A stretch of 5,392 nt of DNA, from assembly GCA_023405705.1 (NCBI GenBank), contig JAEXXR010000560.1, positions 1-5,392 on the forward strand. Reading direction: 5' to 3'. This document shows, piece by piece, positions 1 to 5,306 of the stretch. The DNA is from Actinomycetes bacterium. GTDB lineage: Bacteria; Actinomycetota; Thermoleophilia; Solirubrobacterales; Solirubrobacteraceae. The position numbers were made by a program, and so were the translations under genes. Positions within the stretch are counted from its first letter, which is position 1. Each line of letters opens with the position of its first letter. The notes under the pieces are model-generated. The model worked only from the letters and a program-made list of their open reading frames with translations, did not search any database and was not told the origin of the DNA.

Positions 1-554
1 CGCCAGTCCTCCAGCGGGGCGACGCCGGCGACGCCGATCGCGACGTCGACCTGCCCGTGGCGCCAGGCGCGGCCGAACGAGTCGGTGATCACGACGCCGA
101 TCCGCGCGCCGGTCAGCTCCCGCAGCCGCCGGCGCAGCGCCTGCGCGGAGCGGTCGGGGTCCTCCGGCAGCAGGATCAGCGTCTCCGTGCCGCCGTCGGG
201 CGTGTTGGAGGCGTCGACGCCGGCGTTGGCGCAGACGAAGCCGTGGCGGGTCACGCAGATCAGCACGCCGCGCTCGGTCCGCAGCAGCTCGCGCGACTCG
301 TCGAGCACGACCTGGACGTGGCGCGGGTCCTTCCCGTGCTCGGCGGCCAGCGCGACGGCGCGCTCGCCGGGGGAGACCTCGTCGAGCCGCCGCACGCGCC
401 CCTCGGCCTTCGAGACCGCCTTGTGGGCGATCACGAGCACGTCGCCGTCTGCGAAGGCGCGGAGGCCGGCCGGCGGGCGCTCCGCGATCAGGGTCCCGAG
501 GTCGGCGCCGGCGACGATCTCCGGCAGCCCCTCGACTGCGGCGACGGACAGCAT
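1..554 (-). CDS. cofE: Coenzyme F420-0:L-glutamate ligase (CofE), 3' end cut by window edge
   Basis: CofE adds L-glutamate residues, through gamma linkages and using GTP, to F420-0 (or dehydro-F420-0) to build the polyglutamate tail of cofactor F420 in the cytoplasm. I translated the minus strand from the ATG at 554-552. About 184 codons are present before the left edge. The family pattern is clear: an N-terminal VEGLPEI segment (about residues 7-13), then GDVLVIAHKAVSKAEGR (about 37-53), a middle stretch with CVTRHGFVCANAGVD, and ITDSFGRAWRHGQVDVAIGVAG near the cut end. Standalone CofE is about 250 residues, so roughly a quarter is missing. Because of the cut I cannot tell whether this is a standalone ligase or a FbiB-type fusion with a C-terminal nitroreductase-like domain. 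The start lies 11 nt after the cofC stop with no good Shine-Dalgarno, which suggests translational coupling to cofC. No other ATG or GTG fits the conserved N-terminus better. Confidence 0.93.
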   Translation of the reverse strand, partial: MLSVAAVEGLPEIVAGADLGTLIAERPPAGLRAFADGDVLVIAHKAVSKAEGRVRRLDEVSPGERAVALAAEHGKDPRHVQVVLDESRELLRTERGVLICVTRHGFVCANAGVDASNTPDGGTETLILLPEDPDRSAQALRRRLRELTGARIGVVITDSFGRAWRHGQVDVAIGVAGVAPLEDW

Positions 555-565
555 CGGCGGAACGC

Positions 566-1237
566 TCAGCGCTCGGCGTTGGTGCGCATCAGCTGGTTCA
601 GCATCCCGCGCGTGTGCGCGGCGCCGCCGCGGCGGGAGGCGATCAGCTCTCTCAGCGCCGTCAGGTCGTCGGCGGTGTCGACGTCGAGCGCGAGCGACGC
701 GACCTCGGCGATCTCGACCGCGACGCCGGCCTCCTCGGCCAGCACCTGGTGGCGGTGGGCGCTGTCGACCCCGTAGCTGGGGGCGAGCACGTCGGGCGGC
801 GACAGCAGCAGCGCGTTCGTGCCGCTGCCGTGGCGGTCGGGCACGACGACGACGTAGCGGTCGGCGGTGCGCGGCCGGCCGAGCAGCGCGTCGAGCTCGG
901 CGGGGTCGACCATCGGCGTGTCGCCGGCGATGCAGAGGACGCGCTTGGCGCCCAGCTCGCGCGCGTGCGCGACGCCGCGCAGCACGGCCCTGTTCTGGCC
1001 GCTCTCGGCGGGGTCGTCGAGCGGGATCGCGTCGTACCCCTCCGCGACCCGCTGCGCGCCGGGGTCGGCGGTCAGGACGAGGGTTCTGTCGACGCCTCTG
1101 GAGCGCCGCAGCGCGGTCAGGACGTCGACGTACATGGCTTCGGCGAGGGCGCGGCGCGGGCCGGCGGCCAGCCCGGGATCGAGACGGCCCTTGGCCGCCT
1201 CGAATCGCTTCACCGGCAGGATCGCAAAGGTGGACAT
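566..1237 (-). CDS. cofC: 2-phospho-L-lactate / phosphoenolpyruvate guanylyltransferase (CofC/FbiD)
   Basis: This enzyme joins a three-carbon phosphoacid to GMP from GTP. Its product (LPPG from 2-phospholactate, EPPG from phosphoenolpyruvate) is the donor used by CofD. Actinobacterial homologues (FbiD) are known to use phosphoenolpyruvate; which substrate this one uses is inference. The 223-residue protein has the usual family length. Visible motifs are LPVKRFEAAKGRL at residues 7-19 (K10 in the FbiD nucleotide/PEP-binding lysine position), AGDTP at 104-108, DRHGSGTNAL at 134-143 and LDVDTADDL at 184-192. D106, D185 and D187 match in spacing the metal-binding aspartates of FbiD. The open frame extends upstream to 1327, but that extension overlaps cofD and lacks family similarity, so I chose the ATG at 1237. 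The gene sits 37 nt after cofD and 11 nt before cofE. No Shine-Dalgarno lies at normal spacing; a TACCGT hexamer 9 nt upstream may give a leaderless secondary transcript. Confidence 0.92.
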   Translation of the reverse strand: MSTFAILPVKRFEAAKGRLDPGLAAGPRRALAEAMYVDVLTALRRSRGVDRTLVLTADPGAQRVAEGYDAIPLDDPAESGQNRAVLRGVAHARELGAKRVLCIAGDTPMVDPAELDALLGRPRTADRYVVVVPDRHGSGTNALLLSPPDVLAPSYGVDSAHRHQVLAEEAGVAVEIAEVASLALDVDTADDLTALRELIASRRGGAAHTRGMLNQLMRTNAER

Positions 1238-1274
1238 CGGCCCGGAACGGTAACCCTTCGGGCAGCCTGAACGA

Positions 1275-2234
1275 TCAGCGGTCGCTCGGGGAGGCCCCGA
1301 GCGAGGTCGCGAACGCCAGCGTCTCACGGGCCAGAGCGGCCCGTCCGGCCGCGTCCGCCATCAGCAGCTCGGCCTGGCGGACGGCGACACCGGCGGGTGC
1401 CACGGCCGGGTCGAGCGGCTCGTCGGCGACGATCCCGTCGAGCACGTCGCAGTACAGCGCGGCGACCCCGCTGGCCGACAGCGGCTGGCCCGCGAACGCC
1501 ATGAACGCCGCCGTCGGGCCCTTGACGACCTGGCCGGCGACGATCGGGCTGACGGCGACGACCGGGGCCGCGCTCGCGCGCAGCGCCTCGCGCAGCCCCG
1601 GCAGCGCGAGGATCGGGCCGATCGACAGGAGCGGGTTGGAGGGGCCGATCACGATCGCGCGCGCGATCGCGATCGCCTCCAGCACCTCCGGCGTCGGCCG
1701 CGCCGCCTCGGCGCCGCGGTACTCCAGGCCGTCGACCGGGCCGGCCGCTCTGCCGACGATCATGAACTCCTGGAACGGCCAGGCGCGGCCGTGGGTGTGC
1801 ACGACGGTGCGGACCGCGTCGTCGCTCATCGGCAGCACGCGGGAGCGGATCCCGAGCGCGGTGGCGAGGTCGCCGATCGCGTCGGTCAGGCGGTCGCCGG
1901 CGGCGAGCCGGCGGGCGCGCTCGATCCCGTACGCGAGGTCGCGGTCGCCGAGGTTGAACCAGACCTCGACGCCCAGCTCGCGCAGGCCGTCCATCACGTG
2001 GAAGGTGTCGCCGTCGAGGCCCCAGCCGCGCGCGTCGATGCGGTCGGCGAGCCAGAAGGCGACGAGGTCGGGGTCGGGCGAGACGTGCGCGCCGTACTGC
2101 TCGACGTCGTCGCCGGTGTTGGCGATCACGACCAGCTCGGCGGGATCGTCCAGCACCGCCGCCAGGCCGGCCGCGAGCTTCGCGCCGCCGGTCCCGCCGG
2201 CGAGCGCGACGACGGGGCCGCGGCGGCCGGTCAT
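1275..2234 (-). CDS. cofD: 2-phospho-L-lactate (phosphoenolpyruvate) transferase CofD/FbiA
   Basis: CofD transfers the phospholactyl or enolpyruvyl-phospho group from its GDP-linked donor to the deazaflavin Fo. This releases GMP and makes F420-0 or its dehydro form. The 319-residue length is typical. Landmarks seen are a glycine-rich nucleotide loop LAGGTGGAKLAAGL (11-24), ANTGDDVEQYGAHVSPDPD (38-56) with the D42/D43 pair expected near the metal and substrate, GWGLDGDTF (70-78), WFNLGDRDLA (92-101), RVLPMSDDAVRTVV (132-145), WPFQEFMIVG (152-161), GPSNPLLSIGPIL (197-209) and SPIVAGQVVKGPTA (229-242). The order and content match the CofD family throughout. The gene lies 67 nt after npdG and 37 nt before cofC, which makes its donor, so a shared transcript is likely. 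The ATG at 2234 immediately precedes the conserved glycine loop and has an AGGTG Shine-Dalgarno. An 18-nt palindrome at 1652-1669 lies inside the gene but encodes ordinary Ala/Ile/Arg codons. Confidence 0.96.
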   Translation of the reverse strand: MTGRRGPVVALAGGTGGAKLAAGLAAVLDDPAELVVIANTGDDVEQYGAHVSPDPDLVAFWLADRIDARGWGLDGDTFHVMDGLRELGVEVWFNLGDRDLAYGIERARRLAAGDRLTDAIGDLATALGIRSRVLPMSDDAVRTVVHTHGRAWPFQEFMIVGRAAGPVDGLEYRGAEAARPTPEVLEAIAIARAIVIGPSNPLLSIGPILALPGLREALRASAAPVVAVSPIVAGQVVKGPTAAFMAFAGQPLSASGVAALYCDVLDGIVADEPLDPAVAPAGVAVRQAELLMADAAGRAALARETLAFATSLGASPSDR

Positions 2235-2238
2235 GCGC

Positions 2239-2244
2239 CCACCT
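2239..2244 (-). promoter_or_regulatory. Ribosome binding site of cofD
   Basis: On the minus strand AGGTGG lies 4 nt before the cofD ATG. AGGTG pairs fully with the CACCU part of the usual 16S rRNA 3' end (consensus GGAGGTGAT). That segment aligns close to the start codon, so the short spacing is acceptable. It supports the ATG at 2234 and shows cofD can be translated from a long transcript, unlike the npdG start upstream. Confidence 0.5.
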
Positions 2245-2273
2245 GCGAGAAGGAGCCTCCGGCGCGTCCTCGC

Positions 2274-2303
2274 GAGACCCGAGGCCGCAGGCCGAGCGGT
2301 CTC
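2274..2303 (-). other. GC-rich stem-loop at the npdG stop codon (npdG-cofD junction)
   Basis: GAGACC at 2274-2279 pairs perfectly with GGTCTC at 2298-2303. Inside, GGCC at 2283-2286 can pair with GGCC at 2290-2293 around a 3-nt loop, with a small asymmetric internal loop between the two stems. In the minus-strand RNA the hairpin begins within the npdG stop codon. No U-run follows it, so it is not a classic intrinsic terminator. It could protect the npdG 3' end, lower read-through into cofD, or be a processing site. The base pairing is seen; the role is inference. Confidence 0.35.
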
Positions 2304-2988
2304 ACCCCCATGCGGAGCCGTTCGGCAGGCCCGTCACCTTCAGGCCGGCCGTCGCCTTGTGGCGGATGTTGATGCCGATCGTCAGCGCCGTCAGCTGCTC
2401 GGTGATGCGCGCCATCTCCAGCCGGCCGGCGTCGACCGGGCGCAGGCCCGGGATGCGGCCGAGCAGCTCGGCGACGCGCGCCTTCGCGGCTCTGTCGTCG
2501 CCCGCGATCAGCGTGTCCTCGTCGAGGGCGTGGTCGAGTTCGGCGAGATGTCTCGCGGCGACCGTGTGCAGGCCGGAGACGACCGTCACGCCCTCCGGGA
2601 CCAGCTCCTGCGCCTGCTGCGCCGCCGAGCCCTGCCAGACGGTCAGCACGCGCGTCGGGCGGCCGCCGACGGCCGTCGCCAGCGGGACCGTCACGTCGAG
2701 CAGGACCGTGCCGGCTCTGAGCGCCTCTCTCAGCGATCTGAGCGTCGGCGCCTGGCTGGCGAAGGGGACGCTCAGCACGACCAGGTCGCTCGCCGCCGCG
2801 GCCTCGGGGTTGGCGAGGCCGCGCACGTCGGCGCCGGGGACCGCCGCGACGGCCCGCTCGGCGGCCTCCGCGGCGCGATCGCCGTCGCGGGAGCCGATCA
2901 CGACCGGGACGCCGGCCTGTGCGAGCCGCAGCGCGAAGCCGAAGCCGAGGTCGCCGGTCGCGCCGACGATGCTGACGGAGGAGGGCAT
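2302..2988 (-). CDS. npdG: NADPH-dependent F420 reductase (F420H2:NADP oxidoreductase)
   Basis: This enzyme moves hydride between F420 and NADP in the cytoplasm and so couples the F420 pool to NADPH. In aerobic actinobacteria it mainly makes F420H2 from NADPH. The 228-residue protein has normal Fno length. It opens with a Rossmann dinucleotide loop VGATGDLGFGFALRLA (8-23). Next is IGSRD (31-35), where S33 and R34 occupy the position that binds the NADP 2'-phosphate. Further matches are ASDLVVLSVPF (66-76), LLDVTVP (96-102), VVSGLHTVAA (136-145, where relatives usually have SAFHNV-like residues) and the C-terminal TIGINIRHKATAGLKVTGL (203-221). The ATG at 2988 directly precedes the loop. A TATACT hexamer ends only 7 nt upstream and no Shine-Dalgarno is present, so a leaderless mRNA is likely. 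It is the first gene of the leftward F420 block and is divergent from the lyase gene. Three arginines close together (residues 84, 87, 91) all use AGA. Confidence 0.93.
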   Translation of the reverse strand: MPSSVSIVGATGDLGFGFALRLAQAGVPVVIGSRDGDRAAEAAERAVAAVPGADVRGLANPEAAAASDLVVLSVPFASQAPTLRSLREALRAGTVLLDVTVPLATAVGGRPTRVLTVWQGSAAQQAQELVPEGVTVVSGLHTVAARHLAELDHALDEDTLIAGDDRAAKARVAELLGRIPGLRPVDAGRLEMARITEQLTALTIGINIRHKATAGLKVTGLPNGSAWG

Positions 2989-2995
2989 GGCGGCG

Positions 2996-3001
2996 AGTAT
3001 A
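2996..3001 (-). promoter_or_regulatory. -10 element of a likely leaderless promoter for npdG and the F420 genes
   Basis: Read on the minus strand, TATACT differs by one base from TATAAT. It ends 7 nt before the npdG ATG, so transcription would start at or next to the A of the start codon. No Shine-Dalgarno is visible in the short gap. No good -35 hexamer lies 16-18 nt further upstream (the best, CGGACG, matches TTGACA at three positions). A-T-rich hexamers are scarce in this sequence, which makes the placement notable. Confidence 0.6.
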
Positions 3002-3013
3002 CGAACGGGTTCG
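3002..3013. promoter_or_regulatory. Perfect inverted repeat in the divergent promoter region, candidate operator
   Basis: CGAAC-GG-GTTCG is a perfect 5-2-5 dyad. It abuts the npdG -10 element and covers the place expected for the -35 region of the rightward promoter, so a protein bound there could affect both genes. The half-sites equal those of Gram-positive LexA boxes, but LexA sites have a 4-nt spacer and this has 2. The regulator is therefore unknown. The symmetry is seen; the operator role is inference. Confidence 0.35.
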
Positions 3014-3031
3014 GGGCACGTCCGCCGGGGC

Positions 3032-3037
3032 TAGACT
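3032..3037 (+). promoter_or_regulatory. -10 element of a likely leaderless promoter for the HMG-CoA lyase-like gene
   Basis: TAGACT fits the TANNNT -10 pattern and ends 6 nt before the ATG at 3044. Transcription would then begin at or very near the start codon. No Shine-Dalgarno is present in the 55-bp intergenic region. No convincing -35 is seen. The arrangement mirrors that of the divergent npdG promoter. Confidence 0.6.
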
Positions 3038-3043
3038 CGCACC

Positions 3044-3976
3044 ATGGCCGAGCTGCCGAAGCAGGTGCGGATCCGCGAGGTGGGGCCGCGCGACGGCTTC
3101 CAGAACGAGCCGGAGACGATCGACACCTACGACAAGGTGCGGCTGATCGACCAGCTCGGCCGCAGCGGCTTCAGACGGATCGAGGTGACGAGCTTCGTCC
3201 GTCCCGACGTGATCCCGCAGCTTGCCGACGCCGCCTCCGTGCTGGAGGCGATCGACGTCCCCGACGGCGTCTCGCTCAGCGTCCTGATCCCGAACGAGCG
3301 CGGCCTCGACCGCGCGCTGGAGCACCGCGACCGCTTCCACGAGGTGTCGGTCTTCCTGTCGGCGTCGGAGACCCACAACCGCCGCAACGTCAACCGCTCG
3401 ATCGCCGAGTCGCTCGACGGGCTGCGGCGGGTGCTCGCGCGCGCCCGCGAGGCGGGCCTGCGCTGCGAGGGCGTGATCGCGACCTCCTTCGGCTGCCCGT
3501 TCGAGGGCTACGTGCGGCCGGAGAAGGTCGCCGAGATCGCGCGCGAGCTGCGCGACGCCGGCTGCGACGAGGTCGGCTTCGGCGACACGACCGGGATGGC
3601 CAACCCGAGACAGGTCGGCGACCTCTTCCCGTACTGGCGCGACATGCTCGGCGACGAGGTCGAGCTGACCGCCCACTTCCACAACACCCGCGGCCAGGGC
3701 CTCGCGAACGTGCTCGCCGCCCTCTACGCCGGCGTCGACTCGTTCGAGTCGAGCTTCGGGGAGCTGGGCGGCTGCCCTGTGCCTGCCGGCGCCACGGGCA
3801 ACATCGCGACCGAGGACGTCGTCTCGATGCTCGAGGAGATGGGGATCGCGACCGGCGTCGACCTGCCGGCGCTGATCGTCGCGACCGGGATGGTGCGCGA
3901 CGTGCTCGGCCGCTCGCTCGGCTCGCACGTCTCGACCGCCGGACCGGTCGAGTGGAGACCGGCCGCCGCGGGCTGA
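3044..3976 (+). CDS. mvaB: Hydroxymethylglutaryl-CoA lyase family protein (DRE-TIM metallolyase)
   Basis: HMG-CoA lyase splits 3-hydroxy-3-methylglutaryl-CoA into acetoacetate and acetyl-CoA, the last step of leucine breakdown. Relatives act on other 3-hydroxy-acyl-CoAs. The 310-residue protein is a single TIM-barrel domain of usual length. REVGPRDGFQNEP at 11-23 supplies the catalytic arginine (R16) and a metal-ligand aspartate (D17). IEVTSFV follows at about 45-51, then the SASETHNRRNVN stretch, FGCPFEG and GDTTGMANP. HFHNTRGQGLAN starts at H211, with H211 and H213 as metal ligands. ELGGCPVPAGATGNIATED holds the loop cysteine C244 and the metal-ligand N253. Human-type enzymes read HCHDTYG and GGCPYA, so the substrate may differ from HMG-CoA. 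No leucine-pathway partner gene lies in the window, so pathway assignment is open. The ATG is supported by the -10 hexamer just upstream. The family is sure; the exact substrate and gene symbol are less so. Confidence 0.85.
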   Translation: MAELPKQVRIREVGPRDGFQNEPETIDTYDKVRLIDQLGRSGFRRIEVTSFVRPDVIPQLADAASVLEAIDVPDGVSLSVLIPNERGLDRALEHRDRFHEVSVFLSASETHNRRNVNRSIAESLDGLRRVLARAREAGLRCEGVIATSFGCPFEGYVRPEKVAEIARELRDAGCDEVGFGDTTGMANPRQVGDLFPYWRDMLGDEVELTAHFHNTRGQGLANVLAALYAGVDSFESSFGELGGCPVPAGATGNIATEDVVSMLEEMGIATGVDLPALIVATGMVRDVLGRSLGSHVSTAGPVEWRPAAAG

Positions 3977-4056
3977 GCGCCGGTCGGCGTCGGGCTGCTG
4001 CGGGCGCTGCTCGTCGCTGCAGGGCGCCGCGGGTCGCGATCGTGCGGCCGGGCGGA

Positions 4057-4062
4057 TATCGT
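4057..4062 (+). promoter_or_regulatory. Possible -10 element for the alpha/beta hydrolase gene
   Basis: The 136-nt gap after the lyase gene contains one clear A-T-rich hexamer, TATCGT, fitting TANNNT. A start about 7 nt downstream would give a leader of roughly 45 nt that includes the Shine-Dalgarno. No recognisable -35 is present, and I see no intrinsic terminator with a T-run in the gap. The hydrolase may therefore have its own promoter, be co-transcribed with the lyase, or both. Confidence 0.35.
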
Positions 4063-4099
4063 CGCCGATCGCCCAGCACAACCCAGCCCAGCCGACCGC

Positions 4100-4105
4100 A
4101 AGGAG
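4100..4105 (+). promoter_or_regulatory. Ribosome binding site of the alpha/beta hydrolase, fixing its GTG start
   Basis: AAGGAG lies 7 nt before the GTG at 4113, a strong Shine-Dalgarno at ideal spacing. It decides for GTG as the start codon. It also contrasts with the two divergent genes upstream, which have none. Confidence 0.75.
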
Positions 4106-4112
4106 CGACCGC

Positions 4113-5306
4113 GTGCACCGCCAGTTCAAGGACGACGACTTCCAGTTCGGCTTCGAGATCGCGCTCGGAGGCGCCTACCGGCAGACCGCCGACGCCGGCG
4201 AGGTCGTCGCGACCGCGAGCCGCATCAAGAACGGCGACGCCGACGCGTGGGTGACCGAGTGGAGCGCGCTCGCCGACCGCGTCCGCGCGGAGGCCGAGGC
4301 CGCCGGGTCGCGCGTCTCCGCGCTCGCCCACTGGCGCCGGGCCGCGACCTACTACGCGACCGCGCTCTACACGATCGCCCACAGCAAGCATCACGCCGGC
4401 CGCCGCGACGAGCTGCGCCGGACCCAGCTCGCCTGCTGGGAGCGGATCGTCGACCTCTCGGGCGGCGAGCGGATCGCGATCCCGTACGAGGGCACGACGC
4501 TGCCCGGCTGGTTCTTCCGGGCGCCGGACGCCGCGCCCGGCGAGGCGCGCCCGACGGTCGTGCTCAACAACGGCAGCGACGGCGCCAGCGCGCAGATGTG
4601 GGCGCAGGGCGGCGCCGCAGCTGCCGAGCGCGGCTGGCACTGGACGACCTTCGAGGGGCCGGGCCAGCAGACGACGCTGTTCGACCAGGGGATCCCGTTC
4701 CGACCCGACTGGGAGGCCGTCCTCACGCCCGTGCTCGACACGCTGCTCGCGCGCGCCGACGTCGCCTCCGACAGGGTCGCCGTGATCGGCATCAGCCAGG
4801 CCGGCTTCTGGGTGCCGCGCGCGCTCGCCTTCGAGCACCGCTTCGCCGCGGCGGTCGTCGACCCCGGCGTCGTCGACGTCTCGACCTCGTGGACCGACCC
4901 GCTGCCGAAGTCGCTGCGCAAGGAGCTGGCGGAGGGCAAGAAGGAGAAGTTCGACCGCGACCTGCACTGGGGCGAGAAGCTCTCCTCCGCCACGCGCGCG
5001 ATGTTCGAGTTCCGCGGCGAGCCGTACGCGATCGAGGGCGACTCGCGCTACGACCTCTACCAGCAGGTGCTGCGCTACAGACTCGGCGAGGAGGTCGCGC
5101 AGATCACCACGCCGCTGCTGATCACCTCGCCGGAGGGCGAGCAGTTCTGGCCCGGCCAGTCCGAGCAGCTCTACGACCTGCTGAGAGGGGAGAGGGAGCT
5201 GGTCAGATTCACCGCCGAGGAGGGCGCCGACCGCCACTGCGAGCCGATGGGCGCCGCGCTCCGCGACGCCCGCGTCTTCGACTGGCTGGAGCGGAAGTTG
5301 GGGTAG
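4113..5306 (+). CDS. Alpha/beta hydrolase, DUF1100 / dihydropseudooxynicotine-hydrolase-like
   Basis: This is a 397-residue cytoplasmic protein with no signal peptide or membrane segment. Residues 1 to about 120 look mainly helical, the N-terminal cap typical of this group, with GEVVATASRIKNGDADAW and an HWRRAATYYATALY helix. The alpha/beta-hydrolase core follows. LNNGSDG fits the oxyanion-hole strand-turn. VIGISQAGFW places the nucleophile at S228. ITSPEGEQFWPGQ offers E341 or E343 as the acid. ADRHCEP gives the catalytic H375. Known members cleave C-C bonds (2,6-dihydropseudooxynicotine hydrolase) or esters, and others are only described as DUF1100 or FrsA-like; the substrate here is unknown. 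The nucleophile elbow reads G-I-S-Q-A instead of the canonical G-X-S-X-G. It follows the lyase in the same direction after 136 nt with its own RBS, so a shared acyl-CoA or ketoacid catabolic role is possible but unproven. Confidence 0.82.
   Translation: MHRQFKDDDFQFGFEIALGGAYRQTADAGEVVATASRIKNGDADAWVTEWSALADRVRAEAEAAGSRVSALAHWRRAATYYATALYTIAHSKHHAGRRDELRRTQLACWERIVDLSGGERIAIPYEGTTLPGWFFRAPDAAPGEARPTVVLNNGSDGASAQMWAQGGAAAAERGWHWTTFEGPGQQTTLFDQGIPFRPDWEAVLTPVLDTLLARADVASDRVAVIGISQAGFWVPRALAFEHRFAAAVVDPGVVDVSTSWTDPLPKSLRKELAEGKKEKFDRDLHWGEKLSSATRAMFEFRGEPYAIEGDSRYDLYQQVLRYRLGEEVAQITTPLLITSPEGEQFWPGQSEQLYDLLRGERELVRFTAEEGADRHCEPMGAALRDARVFDWLERKLG

Noticed and set aside
1238..1327. An upstream extension of cofC by 30 codons to an ATG at 1327.
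   Set aside because: It would overlap the end of cofD, has no family-like sequence, and the conserved N-terminus begins at the ATG at 1237.
1652..1669. An 18-nt perfect palindrome, CGATCGCGCGCGCGATCG, inside cofD.
   Set aside because: It falls in a stretch encoding alternating Ala and Ile/Arg codons (AIAIARAIVIG), and GATCGCG words are common here. Coding constraint explains it.
3002..3013. Reading the divergent dyad as a LexA (SOS) box.
   Set aside because: The half-sites match, but the spacer is 2 nt where the Gram-positive LexA box needs 4. The adjacent genes are not DNA-damage genes.
4036..4072. GCGATCG and CGATCGC flanking the possible hydrolase -10 element as an inverted repeat.
   Set aside because: CGATCG is self-complementary and frequent throughout the window, so a pair 30 nt apart is weak evidence for an operator.
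2231..4129. A long minus-strand open frame (632 codons) covering npdG in another frame and the antisense of the lyase gene.
   Set aside because: Low-complexity Arg/Ala/Gly-rich translation that conflicts with the clear NpdG and lyase reading frames.
85..4254. A plus-strand open frame of 1389 codons running across the F420 genes into the lyase gene and the start of the hydrolase gene.
   Set aside because: It lies antisense to four well-recognised genes and out of frame with the lyase and hydrolase. Its translation is Arg/Ser/Ala-rich with no family likeness. Stop codons are simply rare in such GC-rich DNA.
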